From contig NZ_CP012673.1 in assembly GCF_002950945.1 (NCBI RefSeq), positions 11,856,501 to 11,920,500 of the forward strand: a stretch of 64,000 nucleotides of DNA, in the 5' to 3' direction. The position numbers and the translations under genes were made by a program. The DNA comes from Sorangium cellulosum (GTDB lineage: Bacteria; Myxococcota_A; Polyangia; Polyangiales; Polyangiaceae). Below are positions 17,043 to 26,172 of the stretch, in pieces; the stretch's first letter is position 1; every line of letters begins with the position of its first letter. Under the pieces are notes generated by a model. That model saw only the letters and a list, made by a program, of their open reading frames with translations. It had not been told where the DNA came from and searched no databases.

Positions 17043-17948
17043 ATGAACTTCAACGCGCTCCGGGCTGCTCTTGCGATCCCCTGCCTTGCCTTGATCGGCT
17101 GCGCTTACAACGTCGATCCGACCGCCGAGGAGACCGTGGGCACGTCGGAGGAGGAGGTGGTCTCGACGAACCGCCTCTCGATGAACCGCCTCTCGATGAA
17201 CCGCCTCTCGATGAACGGCCTGTCGATGAACCAGCTCTCGGCCGACGGCCTCCACATGGCGGCGACGGAGCTGCTCCAGGACGAGGACGGCCGCGAGCTG
17301 CTCCGCTACACCATCCGCTGCGCGCTCCCCGAGGACGTGTCGCTCGAGGCCACGGTGGGCGAGACCACCTACAGGTTCAACGGGCTGATCGGCCTCGCGC
17401 CCGAGTGGATGCGCGCGCCGCTCCCCGAGAAGTCGCAGCGCTGGGTGACGGCGTGCCTGCTCGCGCACGTGAACGGCTACGGGGTCGAGGTGGCCATCTC
17501 GCTGCGCGGCCGCCACCCCGCACTGGGCACCGACTCCGTCGAGCGGACGGCTTACCAGGAAGAGGAGGTCTCCTTCTTCGGCAACGTGTTCCAGCCCGTG
17601 GACCGGCGCGACGAGCTCGGCGACATCGGATCGCGGATGTACTCGTGCGGCGGCGCCTTGCTCCAGCTGTCGTGCTCCGGGAGCGAGGGCGCCTTCGTCC
17701 CGGAGCGGACCTGCGCGTCGAAGGAGGACTGCAGCATCCAGTTCCTGGGCCCGTGTCGCGACCTCATGTCGTCGGGCACCAGCGTGTGCAAGAGCGTCTC
17801 CCTCGACGGCTACGCGCGCTGCCAGGCGCCCGCTAGACTCACGGCGCGCAAGGCCACGGAGACCAGCTACAACGAGGTCATCACGGTCTTCCTCGGCCGG
17901 CCCGACTTCTCGTCCTTCTATCCGCTCTGCACGCCGCTGCTCCCCTGA
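17043..17948 (+). CDS. Lipoprotein with N-terminal NxLSM tandem repeats and a Cys-rich C-terminal part
   Basis: 301 residues. A type II signal peptide ends in the lipobox LIGC, with Cys20 as the lipidated residue. Residues 43-67 are five tandem copies of a five-residue unit (NRLSM three times, then NGLSM, NQLSA). The pattern is close to, but not the same as, the A(D/N)Lxx pentapeptide-repeat fold, since Asn is two rather than one residue before Leu. The remaining domain has about a dozen cysteines, including SCGG, RTCASKEDC and GPCRD, suggesting a disulfide-rich extracytoplasmic domain. No enzyme motif is visible. It is followed by a strong hairpin. Function is unknown; the location is the outer or inner membrane surface. 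Confidence 0.82.
   Translation: MNFNALRAALAIPCLALIGCAYNVDPTAEETVGTSEEEVVSTNRLSMNRLSMNRLSMNGLSMNQLSADGLHMAATELLQDEDGRELLRYTIRCALPEDVSLEATVGETTYRFNGLIGLAPEWMRAPLPEKSQRWVTACLLAHVNGYGVEVAISLRGRHPALGTDSVERTAYQEEEVSFFGNVFQPVDRRDELGDIGSRMYSCGGALLQLSCSGSEGAFVPERTCASKEDCSIQFLGPCRDLMSSGTSVCKSVSLDGYARCQAPARLTARKATETSYNEVITVFLGRPDFSSFYPLCTPLLP
17169..17243 (+). repeat. 15-bp tandem repeat, 5 copies, coding
   Basis: Three perfect copies of AACCGCCTCTCGATG followed by two degenerate ones. They encode the NxLSM repeats of the lipoprotein. The perfect identity of the first three, at the DNA level as well, suggests recent expansion. Confidence 0.93.
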
Positions 17949-17976
17949 GGCGCCGTCTGCCGGCCGCGGCGCACGT

Positions 17977-18008
17977 CCCCTTGCTGCGTCAGCGAACGCA
18001 GCAAGGGG
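17977..18008 (+). terminator. Perfect 13-bp hairpin after the lipoprotein gene
   Basis: CCCCTTGCTGCGT (17977-17989) pairs perfectly with ACGCAGCAAGGGG (17996-18008) around a 6-nt loop, starting 28 bp after the stop codon. There is no T-run after it, so it is either a GC-type intrinsic terminator or an mRNA 3' stabiliser. It also separates this gene from the dehydrogenase downstream. Confidence 0.75.
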
Positions 18009-18063
18009 CATGCGCGTTGCAGACATGTCGCCCGGTCTCACCGCATGAAGGCGAGGAGGGCGA

Positions 18064-19221
18064 ATGAAGGCTCTGGTATTTCACGGCCCGAAGCATGTCA
18101 GCGTGGACACCGTCGCCACCCCGGTCCTGGAGCGGCCGACCGACGCGATCGTACGGGTGACGAGCACCGCGATCTGCGGCTCGGATCTGCATGTCTACAA
18201 CGGCCTTTTGCCGCAGTCGAAGCCGCTCGTGCTCGGCCATGAGTTCATGGGCATCGTCGAGGAGGTGGGGAGCGAGGTGAGGAAGCTCCGCCCGGGGGAC
18301 CGGGTGATCGTGCCCTTCGCGATCGCGTGCGGGGGATGTTACTTCTGCGAGAGGGACCTGCCCGTCCACTGCGAGCGCTCGAACCCCGGATATTACGGGC
18401 CGGAAGGCAACGTCATCAGCTCGAAGGGCGGTGGGCTCTTCGGGTATACCGAGCTCTACGGCGGATACGCGGGAGGCCAGGCAGAGTACGTTCGTGTCCC
18501 CTATGCGGATGTGGGGCCGCGTAAGGTCGAGGCTGACCTGACGGATGAACAGGTCCTGTTCCTGACGGATATTCTTCCCACCGGCTACACGGCCATCGAC
18601 TGGGCCGGGCTGCGGGGCGGGGAGACGGTGGCCGTCATCGGCTGCGGCCCGGTGGGCATCATGGCGATGAAATGCGCGTGGCTCCGCGGCGCCGCGCGCG
18701 TCATCGGGGTGGACCGGGAGGAGTACCGGCTGGAGAAGGCGCGCCAGATCGCCTCGGCGGAGACCGTCAACGTGGATTCGGGCGTCGCGCACGAGTACAT
18801 CCGGGCGGCGACGAACGGCCGCGGCGCGGACGTGTGCATCGACGCCGTGGGAATGGAGGCGCACCGGACGCCGCTGGAGAAGATCTCCAACATCGTTCAC
18901 GGTCAGATCGGCTCGTTCGTCGCGTTCAAGCTGGCGGTGAGCGCGGTGCGGCGGGGCGGGGTCGTCAGCGTCGTCGGCGTGTACGGCATGCCGTTCGACA
19001 ACTTCCCGCTCGGGCAGCTCTTCGACAAGGGGGTCGCCGTGCGCTTCGGTCAGGCTCCAGTCCACAAGCACGTGGACAAGCTGCTGGGCTGGATCAAGGA
19101 AGGCAAGATCCGCGCGGACGACGTCATCACGCATCGGCTGCCGCTCACCGAGGCGCCTCGGGGATACGAGCTCTTCAATGCGAAGAAGGACGGGTGCGTG
19201 AAGGTCGTGCTCAAGCCGTGA
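18064..19221 (+). CDS. Zinc-dependent alcohol dehydrogenase (formaldehyde dehydrogenase-like MDR family)
   Basis: 385 residues of the medium-chain dehydrogenase/reductase family. Catalytic zinc ligands: Cys38 (TAICGSDLH) and His59/Glu60 (GHEFMG). The structural zinc cysteines are Cys89, Cys92, Cys95 and Cys103. The NAD(P)-binding site VAVIGCGPVG is near 190-199. The extra loop around 105-150 and the long C-terminal half resemble the AdhB/glutathione-independent formaldehyde dehydrogenase group that acts on small alcohols and aldehydes. The ATG at 18064 follows GGAGGG with four-base spacing; the octamer ATGAAGGC also occurs 19 bp upstream (18045), a likely slippage copy. No pathway partner lies next to it. 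Confidence 0.88.
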   Translation: MKALVFHGPKHVSVDTVATPVLERPTDAIVRVTSTAICGSDLHVYNGLLPQSKPLVLGHEFMGIVEEVGSEVRKLRPGDRVIVPFAIACGGCYFCERDLPVHCERSNPGYYGPEGNVISSKGGGLFGYTELYGGYAGGQAEYVRVPYADVGPRKVEADLTDEQVLFLTDILPTGYTAIDWAGLRGGETVAVIGCGPVGIMAMKCAWLRGAARVIGVDREEYRLEKARQIASAETVNVDSGVAHEYIRAATNGRGADVCIDAVGMEAHRTPLEKISNIVHGQIGSFVAFKLAVSAVRRGGVVSVVGVYGMPFDNFPLGQLFDKGVAVRFGQAPVHKHVDKLLGWIKEGKIRADDVITHRLPLTEAPRGYELFNAKKDGCVKVVLKP

Positions 19222-19663
19222 TGGGTTGACCCCTCCGGCGGCGGTGGCGGCGGACATTCCAGGTCACGATCGGCGCTTTGACTCCGCAGCGCGAGGACAA
19301 CGGCACGAAGAGCGCGACAGAACGCTTTCTATTACACGCAATGATGATGTGCTCGCGTGAGCATGACGCGGGAGGCGCGCATCCGAAGGGCGCCATGATC
19401 GAATGTCGCGCAGGCTGCGTTGCCCGCCTTCGCGACCTCGGCCAGGGGCCGCGCTCCAGCCTCGGTCAAGGCCCATGTCCATGGTCTGCGACAACGTCGG
19501 TCTGTCCCTGAGCACGTCCCTGAGGCAACGCCGGTCTGATCCTGCGTCCGAGGTCCTCGTTTCCAGTTGACATCCGGCACGACACATGGATCAACGGCCT
19601 TGCGCGTGTTCATGGTGGTCGACCTCGTGCGATGCTCCCGCCTGTTGCTGCCGGAGAACTCCC
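19222..19663. other. Intergenic region, possible promoter
   Basis: 442 bp. A TTGACA hexamer at 19567-19572 could be a -35 box for the lipoprotein gene at 19664, but the corresponding -10 (ATCAAC around 19590) is poor. The region is less biased in base use than the genes. Short open frames on both strands show nothing recognisable. Confidence 0.4.
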
Positions 19664-20185
19664 ATGCGCCGAACCCTCCTCACGCAAGGCCTCGTGCTGT
19701 CCCTGTCGCCGCTCGGGTGCTCCACGGCTCCGGGAATTCCTGAGGCCCGCGGCAAGGCGATCGTGACCGTGGACGGGGAGGAGCTGGTGCTCGACACGGG
19801 CGATGGCGGCAAGCAGCTTGTCTCCAAATTCGACGATGCCTGGTACGTCGACTGCTCGCTGATCAACGGGGAAATCAACCTGGAGCTGGCCGACCGCTCC
19901 AGGGACAGAAAAGGCTTCTATTACCTCGATCTCCACCTGCTCAGCAGCGAGCGCGAGGGCGGCGACGCTGCGACCGTGGACCTGCGACTGTACGTCGGCG
20001 ACGCGCTTTTCCATGCCTCGTGTCCGGCCACGCTCCGGACGTCGGAGCAAACGCCGTACGAATGTGAGTTTTCTTTCGCCGAGTGCGACCTGAGCCAGCT
20101 GGCGAGTGACCAGGACGTTGTTTCAGCACGCGTCGAGCGCGCGTCGTTCTACGCGAGGTCGTGCTTCTTGCAGGGAGAGGACTGA
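19664..20185 (+). CDS. Small lipoprotein of unknown function
   Basis: 173 residues. The N terminus MRRTLLTQGLVLSLSPLGCS is a lipoprotein signal with Cys19 as the modified residue. The mature part appears beta-rich with alternating hydrophobic and charged residues, and has four cysteines. No known domain. The ATG at 19664 has GGAG eight bases upstream. Start codons further upstream in the same frame would spoil the signal peptide. Confidence 0.72.
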   Translation: MRRTLLTQGLVLSLSPLGCSTAPGIPEARGKAIVTVDGEELVLDTGDGGKQLVSKFDDAWYVDCSLINGEINLELADRSRDRKGFYYLDLHLLSSEREGGDAATVDLRLYVGDALFHASCPATLRTSEQTPYECEFSFAECDLSQLASDQDVVSARVERASFYARSCFLQGED

Positions 20186-20335
20186 ACACGAGCGGGAGCT
20201 CTCGCCGACGGCGCGACGGCGAACCCCGGGGACCTCGGCGGGACCGGCGCGGCGCGGGTGGTGGCGCCCCCGGGGAACCCTCCGGGCAGGCGGGTCCTGG
20301 TCCAGCTGCGCGCCGGAGAGGCGCGGAGAGGCAGC

Positions 20336-20395
20336 GCTGGCCGGCGCACCTGCCAGCGGGTACCCGCTGGCCGGCGCATCTGCCAGCGGGTACAC
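20336..20395 (+). repeat. 30-bp tandem repeat with a 20-bp perfect palindrome, just upstream of a start codon
   Basis: Units 20336-20365 and 20366-20395 differ at two positions. Across their junction lies GCCAGCGGGTACCCGCTGGC (20352-20371), a perfect 20-bp palindrome centred on GGTACC. It ends 8 bp before the ATG at 20404, so in RNA it would form a hairpin that could affect ribosome access; no clear ribosome-binding site is visible besides it. Confidence 0.88.
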
Positions 20396-20403
20396 ATCGA
20401 TCG

Positions 20404-22260
20404 ATGGTGGATGTGCCTGCCCTGCGGAGCTTCAGCGCCGCGTTCGCCCTCTGGTCTCGGCGCGTCCGGCGGCGGCTCGCTCTGGAGAGGATCCTCACCG
20501 GGGCCGCCGCCGGGATGGCGCTCGGCGCGGCAGGTGCAGCGGCGGCATGGCAGTCGGGGAACGGCGCGCTGCGCCCCTGGATGGCCGGCTGCAGCCTCGT
20601 CGGCGCGGCGGCGGGCGCAGCGGCGGCGCGGCGGCGGAGGTGGTCGGACCCGGACGTCGCCCTGTTCCTCGACGGCAAGCTCGGCTCCGAGGAGTCGATC
20701 GCCACCGCCGTGGAGCTCGCCGCGGCCGAGGCCGCGCAGGACGGCGCGCCCGCGGGGGGCACGAAGGCGGCGCGCGACGTGGTGCTCGCGCACGCCACAG
20801 CAGCCCTCCGCGCGGCGACCGCGAAGCAGGTGCGCGCGCCGATGTGGCGTCCATGGCACGTCGGAGCGCCCATCGCGGCCGCGGCGATCGGGTACCTCAG
20901 CTGGCTCCCGCTGCCGGCTGCGCCCGCCGCGGCGGCGCCACCGCCCGGAACCGAGCTGGTGCGCCTCGCCGAGACCAGCGGGCTGGAACGGGTGATCGAG
21001 CTGGCCGACGTCGACGCGCGGGACGCAGCGCAGCGCGAGCGGCTGAAACAGCTCGCCGAGGACGCGAAGAAGCTCCGGGAGAAGCTGCGGAGCGGCGTCG
21101 AGCGGCGCGAGGCGCAGGCCGAGATCGGCAGGCTGCGCGACGCGATCACGGCCGAGCGGCTGTCGCTCGGCGAGGGCGAGCAGCGCCACGGCATGGAGTC
21201 GGCGCTCGGCAAGCTCGGCGAGAACCCGGACCTGAAGCGGGCGGCCAAGGCGCTCGGCGACCGCGACCTCGTGGCGTTCGACGAGGAGATGGAGCGGCTC
21301 GCGAACAAGCTCGAAAAGGACGCCCGCAGCCGGGCCAGGCAGACGCTCGAGGAGGCCGCGGAGGCCGCGAAGCGGGCCGGCGCGCCCGGCGTGGCGAAGG
21401 CGCTCGAGGAGCAACGGAGGCTGCTGGAGCAGCGCGGGGGCGACACCGACAAGCTGAAGGAGCTCGCCGAGGCGCTCGGCGAGGCGCTCGGCGAGGAAGG
21501 GCGGGACGCGCTCGGCGACCTCGGCCGGACCGGGAGCGGCAACGACGCGCGGCGGCTCGCCGGCGCCCTCGAGAAAGCGCTCGAGAAGCTGAGCCCCGAG
21601 GAGCGCAAGCAGCTCACGGATCGGTTGAAGCAGCGGATGGCGCAGGCCCCCGGCGGCGCGCCCGGGGCGGCCTCGGCGGAGCAGCTCCGGGACCTCGCGC
21701 GGCAGCTCGAGACCCCCGAAGGCCAGCGGCAGCTCGAGGAGCAGCTGCGCCGGATGGCGCAGGAGGAAGGCCCGAGCAGCGAGGAATCGGAGCGCCAGCG
21801 CGCGCTCGACGACGCGCAGCGCGGGGCGGGCGAGGCCGAGGGGCAGCTCGGGGGCACGGCGCCCCCGGTGCCGATCGCAGGCACGCCGGGCGGCGCCGGG
21901 CCGAGCAGCGGCGCGGACGGCCAGAGCGGACCGCAAGGCGCGGAGGCGGGCGGCGCCGGCAAGGAAGGGTCCGCGCAGGCAGGGCGCACACAAGGCGGCG
22001 GGCCCGGGAGCCATGAAGGGCAGACCGGCGCCGTCGCCGGCGGCGAGCTGCGCTCGCGCGCCGGCGCGCGGCTCAACCAGGGCAAACCGATGCCGGGGAT
22101 CGTGACGGGCCGGACAGCGGGGCGCGCCGGAGAGACCGCCAATGTACAAGGCGAAGGCGCGCTCGGCGTCGTGGGTCCCCAGGAGATCGGCGGCGTCGAG
22201 CGCAGCGATATCCCGGAAGAGTACCGCGAGCAGGTGGGGCGTTACTTCCAGCCTCGGTGA
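20404..22260 (+). CDS. Membrane-anchored coiled-coil protein (DUF4175-like?)
   Basis: 618 residues. Two hydrophobic helices near 27-75 and a third near 148-175 anchor the protein. Residues about 195-475 are a long charged helical region (Glu/Lys/Arg/Ala/Leu) typical of coiled coils, followed by a Gly/Pro/Gln-rich disordered stretch (about 480-560) and a conserved-looking end (SDIPEEYREQVGRYFQP). In other bacteria proteins of this type (DUF4175-like) sit with MoxR, DUF58 and VWA genes; here the moxR operon is 11 kb away, so the link is only an inference. A role in the envelope is likely, with an unknown mechanism. The start is preceded by a palindromic repeat rather than a good ribosome site. 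Confidence 0.72.
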   Translation: MVDVPALRSFSAAFALWSRRVRRRLALERILTGAAAGMALGAAGAAAAWQSGNGALRPWMAGCSLVGAAAGAAAARRRRWSDPDVALFLDGKLGSEESIATAVELAAAEAAQDGAPAGGTKAARDVVLAHATAALRAATAKQVRAPMWRPWHVGAPIAAAAIGYLSWLPLPAAPAAAAPPPGTELVRLAETSGLERVIELADVDARDAAQRERLKQLAEDAKKLREKLRSGVERREAQAEIGRLRDAITAERLSLGEGEQRHGMESALGKLGENPDLKRAAKALGDRDLVAFDEEMERLANKLEKDARSRARQTLEEAAEAAKRAGAPGVAKALEEQRRLLEQRGGDTDKLKELAEALGEALGEEGRDALGDLGRTGSGNDARRLAGALEKALEKLSPEERKQLTDRLKQRMAQAPGGAPGAASAEQLRDLARQLETPEGQRQLEEQLRRMAQEEGPSSEESERQRALDDAQRGAGEAEGQLGGTAPPVPIAGTPGGAGPSSGADGQSGPQGAEAGGAGKEGSAQAGRTQGGGPGSHEGQTGAVAGGELRSRAGARLNQGKPMPGIVTGRTAGRAGETANVQGEGALGVVGPQEIGGVERSDIPEEYREQVGRYFQPR

Positions 22261-22282
22261 GCGCCCCCTGCCCGCCCGGACG

Positions 22283-23833
22283 TCACTCGTCGAAGCTGAC
22301 CACGACGCCGCGCTGGCCCGCCGCTCCAGCCGCCGTGCCGGCGCCCGGACCGCCCTCGCCAGCCGCGCTCGTCTGGGCCGTGTAGCCCTGTCCCTCGGCG
22401 GGCGGCGTCAGCGCCCCACGGTACGCGATCGCGATCGAATGCCCACCAGCGCCACCGCCGCCATCGCCGCCGTCACCCCCCTTGCCGCCGTCGCCGCCGT
22501 TGCAAGCCGGCTTCAGATCCGTAGTCGTGGGCGCCTCCGCGGGGACGATGCCGCCTTTGCCGCCCAGACCGCCCGTGCCTCCGGTCTGCCCGTGCTGCCC
22601 AGCGCTTCCGTTGCCGCCCTTGCCGGCAATCAGCTTCACTTGGTCAAAATGGATCTCCGAGGCGAGGCTGATGACCGCAATGCTGGAGCCCCCCGCCTTG
22701 CCGCCGCTCCCCCCCAGACCGCCGCATCCGCCCGTGCCACCCGCCCCGCCGCCGGCGCCGCCGTTGGCCGGCATTCCCGCGCACCGGCTCGCTGTGGCCC
22801 CCCCCCTGGCGCCGCCGCCGCCGCCGCCGCCTTGGCCAAGGCTCCCGGGCATCCCGCTCTTGCCGTTCGCGCCCGTGTATCCGGTCCTCGAGATCTGGCC
22901 ACGGCTCATCGCCCCCTCACCGGGCAACCCGTCTTGCCCCCGATCTCCCGAACCGCCGGGGCCGCAGGCCATCGCGCTCGCCTGGGGATCCCCGCCCGTG
23001 TTGCTGGTGCCCATCGGCGTGCCGGCGCTGCCCGGGCCGGCGCTGTTGACACCACCTTGCCCGCCGGACCCCCCCTCCGTCACCATGTCCGTGCCGCACT
23101 GGAGAGGCTCCGTCTCTCCTCCGGCGCCGGGGGCCTTCTGGCAGGCATCATCCCCGTTGCCGCCCACGAGGCCCGCCTTGGCATCCATCGTGAAGTTGTC
23201 GATCGTCGCGCCCTGCTTCGCGTCGCTCGCCTCCAGGGTGCACCGGGTGAACTCGACCTTGGCGCTGTCGGCCACCACGGCGATCGACGACCCGCCCCAC
23301 GCCTTCGCAGGCTGCGCGCGGACATCCAGGTCCTCGATGCGGGTCGAGGCGTCGCCGCTGCCACCCACGATCGTGAGCGGAATCTGGTCAGCCTCGGCGC
23401 TCAGCGTCGTTCGTTTGCCCTCGTCCGCGATGCGCCACCCCTGCTCGCAATCGAGGCTGCCATGGATGTGGACGCCGTTCGATACGAGCTGGACCTTCTC
23501 CTTGAGCTCGCCGACGCAGACATAGACGTTGCGCTGGCCCGGATCGCGCGAGGCCGCTGCGCTGATGGCGGCGCCCAGCGTAGTGAGGGGCCTGTCCTTC
23601 GTGCCGTCCCCCTCCACCGCCGTGCTGCTGACGAAGACGCCGCACGACGCGTCCGGCCCCTCCTGGGGACCAGGGACACAGCTCGGCGGAGGCTGGTCGC
23701 CCCTGCCGCCCCCGCCTGCCGAGGAAGCGGCGTCATCCTCGGTATAATCCAGCGGAAAGCAGCCGATCGCCTGCAAGCCAGCCGCGAGCGACAGGATCGT
23801 GACACAACCGGACGCCCAATGAGATCGACGCAT
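22283..23833 (-). CDS. Glycine-rich lipoprotein (surface-exposed, collagen/PGRS-like tail)
   Basis: 516 residues. The signal peptide ends in the lipobox AIGC with Cys25 lipidated. A GGAGG precedes the ATG at 23833. Residues about 50-230 look like a right-handed beta-helix of the DUF1565 kind (DGTKDRPLTTLGAAI, then NVYVCVGELKEKV), common in bacterial surface proteins. From about 260 to the end the protein is extremely Gly-rich, with short turns such as GGSGGQGG and GGAGGGAGG. Such domains are often exported adhesins or matrix proteins. It is the last gene in a leftward group with the TPR-PEGA and proline-rich proteins. Confidence 0.8.
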   Translation of the reverse strand: MRRSHWASGCVTILSLAAGLQAIGCFPLDYTEDDAASSAGGGGRGDQPPPSCVPGPQEGPDASCGVFVSSTAVEGDGTKDRPLTTLGAAISAAASRDPGQRNVYVCVGELKEKVQLVSNGVHIHGSLDCEQGWRIADEGKRTTLSAEADQIPLTIVGGSGDASTRIEDLDVRAQPAKAWGGSSIAVVADSAKVEFTRCTLEASDAKQGATIDNFTMDAKAGLVGGNGDDACQKAPGAGGETEPLQCGTDMVTEGGSGGQGGVNSAGPGSAGTPMGTSNTGGDPQASAMACGPGGSGDRGQDGLPGEGAMSRGQISRTGYTGANGKSGMPGSLGQGGGGGGGARGGATASRCAGMPANGGAGGGAGGTGGCGGLGGSGGKAGGSSIAVISLASEIHFDQVKLIAGKGGNGSAGQHGQTGGTGGLGGKGGIVPAEAPTTTDLKPACNGGDGGKGGDGGDGGGGAGGHSIAIAYRGALTPPAEGQGYTAQTSAAGEGGPGAGTAAGAAGQRGVVVSFDE

Positions 23834-23897
23834 CGCGAAACCTCCACCGCCAAGAAAGGAGTTGTGAGGAGTTCTAACGCCCCCGCCCGCGCCCACG

Positions 23898-24857
23898 CTA
23901 GAAGCTCGCGCCGACCAGCATGCCTGCGACCTCGGAGGTCACGAGGGGCACGGCGTGGAAGCCGGTGATCCCGGCCTGCGGGCCCGGCGTGCGGCTCGAG
24001 GTGGAGAACACGTACACAGCCGTCCCGGCGAGCACCACGCCGCTGCCGACGAAGCTCCAGAAGGAGACGTTGGCGAACGTGGTCTGGGTCTCGCGCAGCT
24101 CGGCGCGCTCCCGGCTGCCGCGCGGCTCTCCGTCGGCGTACTCGCCCTGGGACGTGGAGAGGAACGCGAAGGTCACGCCCGACGCGATGCCGAGGAGCCC
24201 GACCGCGCCGCCGGCGACCACCAGCGGGATGCTCGGGCCCGTGTCGAGGCTGAGCGTGATGCTCTGGTCCGAGCCCCTCGCCACCAGCAGCGAGGTCGAC
24301 GTCCTGGCGCCGGCGCGGCGCGCCTCGATGTCGCGCTTGCCAGGGTCGACGAACACCTCGCCCTGGAGGGGCGATAGCCCGATCAGCTTGCCGTCGACGA
24401 ACACCTCGGCGTTGTCGACGTTCACGCTGATCCGGAGCGTGCCGACCTGCGACCTGGCCTGAGCGAGCCGGTCCTGCAAGAACCTCCGCTTCTCGGGCCG
24501 CTCGCCGAGCGGGAACGCCTCGAGCGCGTACGCGAGGTGCTCGGCCGCCTCGCGAGGCCGCTTCAGCTCCAGCTCCACGTTCCCCAGGTTGCCGGCGACA
24601 TCGAAGCTCTTCTGGAGGTCCCACGCCGCCTGGTATCGCGCCTCCGCCTCGACGAACTTCGCCTCGTCATAGAACCTGTTCCCCTCCCGGTAGAGCTGCG
24701 CGGCGCGCTCGCCGGCGCTCGAGCCCGCCGAGGCGCCCTCGACCGGAGGGGTGCCGTTCAGCCGAGCGTCGTCGGCCGCGCTCGCGACGCTCGGCCTCAC
24801 GAGGAGCGCCGCGCCCAGGATCGATAGACAGGGGTATCTCACGAATGGCTTTCGCAT
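23898..24857 (-). CDS. TPR-PEGA domain membrane protein
   Basis: 319 residues. A Sec signal peptide covers 1-27. Residues 50-135 contain TPR-like helices (REGNRFYDEAKFVEAEARYQ). Residues about 140-205 form a PEGA domain (VDNAEVFVDGKLIGLSPL, then VDPGKRDIEARRAG), a small beta domain found in surface proteins with S-layer or signalling roles. Two membrane spans follow, near 215-240 and 270-292. This TPR-PEGA-TM order recurs many times in myxobacterial genomes, often near kinases; here a kinase and a proline-rich protein lie just upstream. No enzyme activity is suggested. Confidence 0.82.
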   Translation of the reverse strand: MRKPFVRYPCLSILGAALLVRPSVASAADDARLNGTPPVEGASAGSSAGERAAQLYREGNRFYDEAKFVEAEARYQAAWDLQKSFDVAGNLGNVELELKRPREAAEHLAYALEAFPLGERPEKRRFLQDRLAQARSQVGTLRISVNVDNAEVFVDGKLIGLSPLQGEVFVDPGKRDIEARRAGARTSTSLLVARGSDQSITLSLDTGPSIPLVVAGGAVGLLGIASGVTFAFLSTSQGEYADGEPRGSRERAELRETQTTFANVSFWSFVGSGVVLAGTAVYVFSTSSRTPGPQAGITGFHAVPLVTSEVAGMLVGASF

Positions 24858-24897
24858 GGTGGCTGCCGGGAAAATTGCGCTCCGGAAGGGCGGCTCC

Positions 24898-26172
24898 TCA
24901 GTGGCCGAACGGACGCGGAGGCGCGGTCGTCCCCGGCGGCGGAGAGGGCGACGGGGGTGGTGATGGCGATGGCGGGGCCCCGGCGCTCGCCGCTGGTGCG
25001 GCCGCGGACGCGGCCGGCTTGCTCTCGAGCGACTCGTACACATCGTCCGGCTTCGCCGAAGGTCTGGGGCGCACGACCGGACGGGGAGGACGCGCCGCAG
25101 GCGCACGAGCGGCCTGGGCCGACGCTTCGGGGTGTGCACGGGACGAGCTCGCGTCCGCCGCAGGCGACGCCGTCGGGACCTCCGGCGCAGCGGCGGCGGG
25201 CGGCTCGGCGGAGGGCGGCGGCTCGTCGCGCGGGACCGGCGCCGGGATCGGCGGCGGCGGCTCGATCGTGGGCGTCGTGGCGCCGCGACCCGGTGCGGGG
25301 ACGTTGCCGCTCTCCGCCGTCGACGTGCTGTCGTCGATCGAGGGATTAGCGGCGCGCCACAGCGCCCAGAAGCCCGCGGCGGTCGCGCTGCCCAGGAACA
25401 CGAGCAGCGCGAACAATCCGAGCGGCGCGCGCCGGCGGCGCGCAGCGAGCGCCGCCGCCGTCGCGGCGGCGGTCGCCGCGGTGGGATCCGGCCGCGGCGC
25501 GTCCGGCAGGCCGGCGCGAGGCGCGACGGCGGTGGCCACCGGAACCGCGGCCGCCGCCTGCGGTCGCTGTTTCCGCGTCGATGGACCGCGCGCGCCGTGC
25601 AGATCCTCGTCGGGCGGCGGCCAGACGCCGCTGCCGACGCCGACGCGCGCCGTTCGTGCGCCGCCCGATCGCGCGCCGCCTGGATCCTCGGGCATCCCCG
25701 GCGGGCGCGCCGGCAGGCCTTGCACGGGGATCCGCCGCATCGTCGGCCGGTTCCGCTCGTCAACGCCCTTCAGCAGCGACGGCGCCACCTGGATCTTCTG
25801 CAGATCCATGGCCTGGTGCTCCCGGTTCGGCGGCAGGGTGACCGGCGGGACGTACACCTGCTTGTCGCTGGGCCCCGCCTCGCGGTCCTGCCGGCGGCGC
25901 GGCCTGGGCTCACCCCACTGCATCCCCCGCTCGGCGGGCGCCGTCGCGGGCACGGGCGCCCCCGCCCCGTCTTCCGGCCTGCGGCGCGGCTCGTGCGGCA
26001 GCGGTCGCGGCTGCGCCAGCGAGGGGTGCTCCTGCGGCCCGAAGCCCGGCCCGTCGTACCCGCGCGGCGGCTGCTGCTGCGGCTGCGGCTGCGTCTGCGG
26101 CGCGGCGTCGCCCGCAGCGCCCTGACCCGCCGGCTGGCCTGGCGGGCTCTTGTTCGGGTTCCTGTTGGTCAT
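24898..26172 (-). CDS. Proline/alanine-rich single-span membrane protein
   Basis: 424 residues of low complexity. The first 245 residues are Pro/Gln/Arg-rich and include VAPSLLKGVDERNRPTMRRI near 130-150, a less repetitive patch that may be a docking site. One hydrophobic span is at about 247-270 (LGLFALLVFLGSATAAGFWA). The C-terminal 150 residues are Pro/Ala/Ser-rich and end in PFGH. The form is like that of a periplasm-spanning linker. The ATG at 26172 has GAGAGGGGC nearby; a start at 26196 is also open. It lies 40 bp upstream of the TPR-PEGA gene. Confidence 0.68.
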   Translation of the reverse strand: MTNRNPNKSPPGQPAGQGAAGDAAPQTQPQPQQQPPRGYDGPGFGPQEHPSLAQPRPLPHEPRRRPEDGAGAPVPATAPAERGMQWGEPRPRRRQDREAGPSDKQVYVPPVTLPPNREHQAMDLQKIQVAPSLLKGVDERNRPTMRRIPVQGLPARPPGMPEDPGGARSGGARTARVGVGSGVWPPPDEDLHGARGPSTRKQRPQAAAAVPVATAVAPRAGLPDAPRPDPTAATAAATAAALAARRRRAPLGLFALLVFLGSATAAGFWALWRAANPSIDDSTSTAESGNVPAPGRGATTPTIEPPPPIPAPVPRDEPPPSAEPPAAAAPEVPTASPAADASSSRAHPEASAQAARAPAARPPRPVVRPRPSAKPDDVYESLESKPAASAAAPAASAGAPPSPSPPPSPSPPPGTTAPPRPFGH

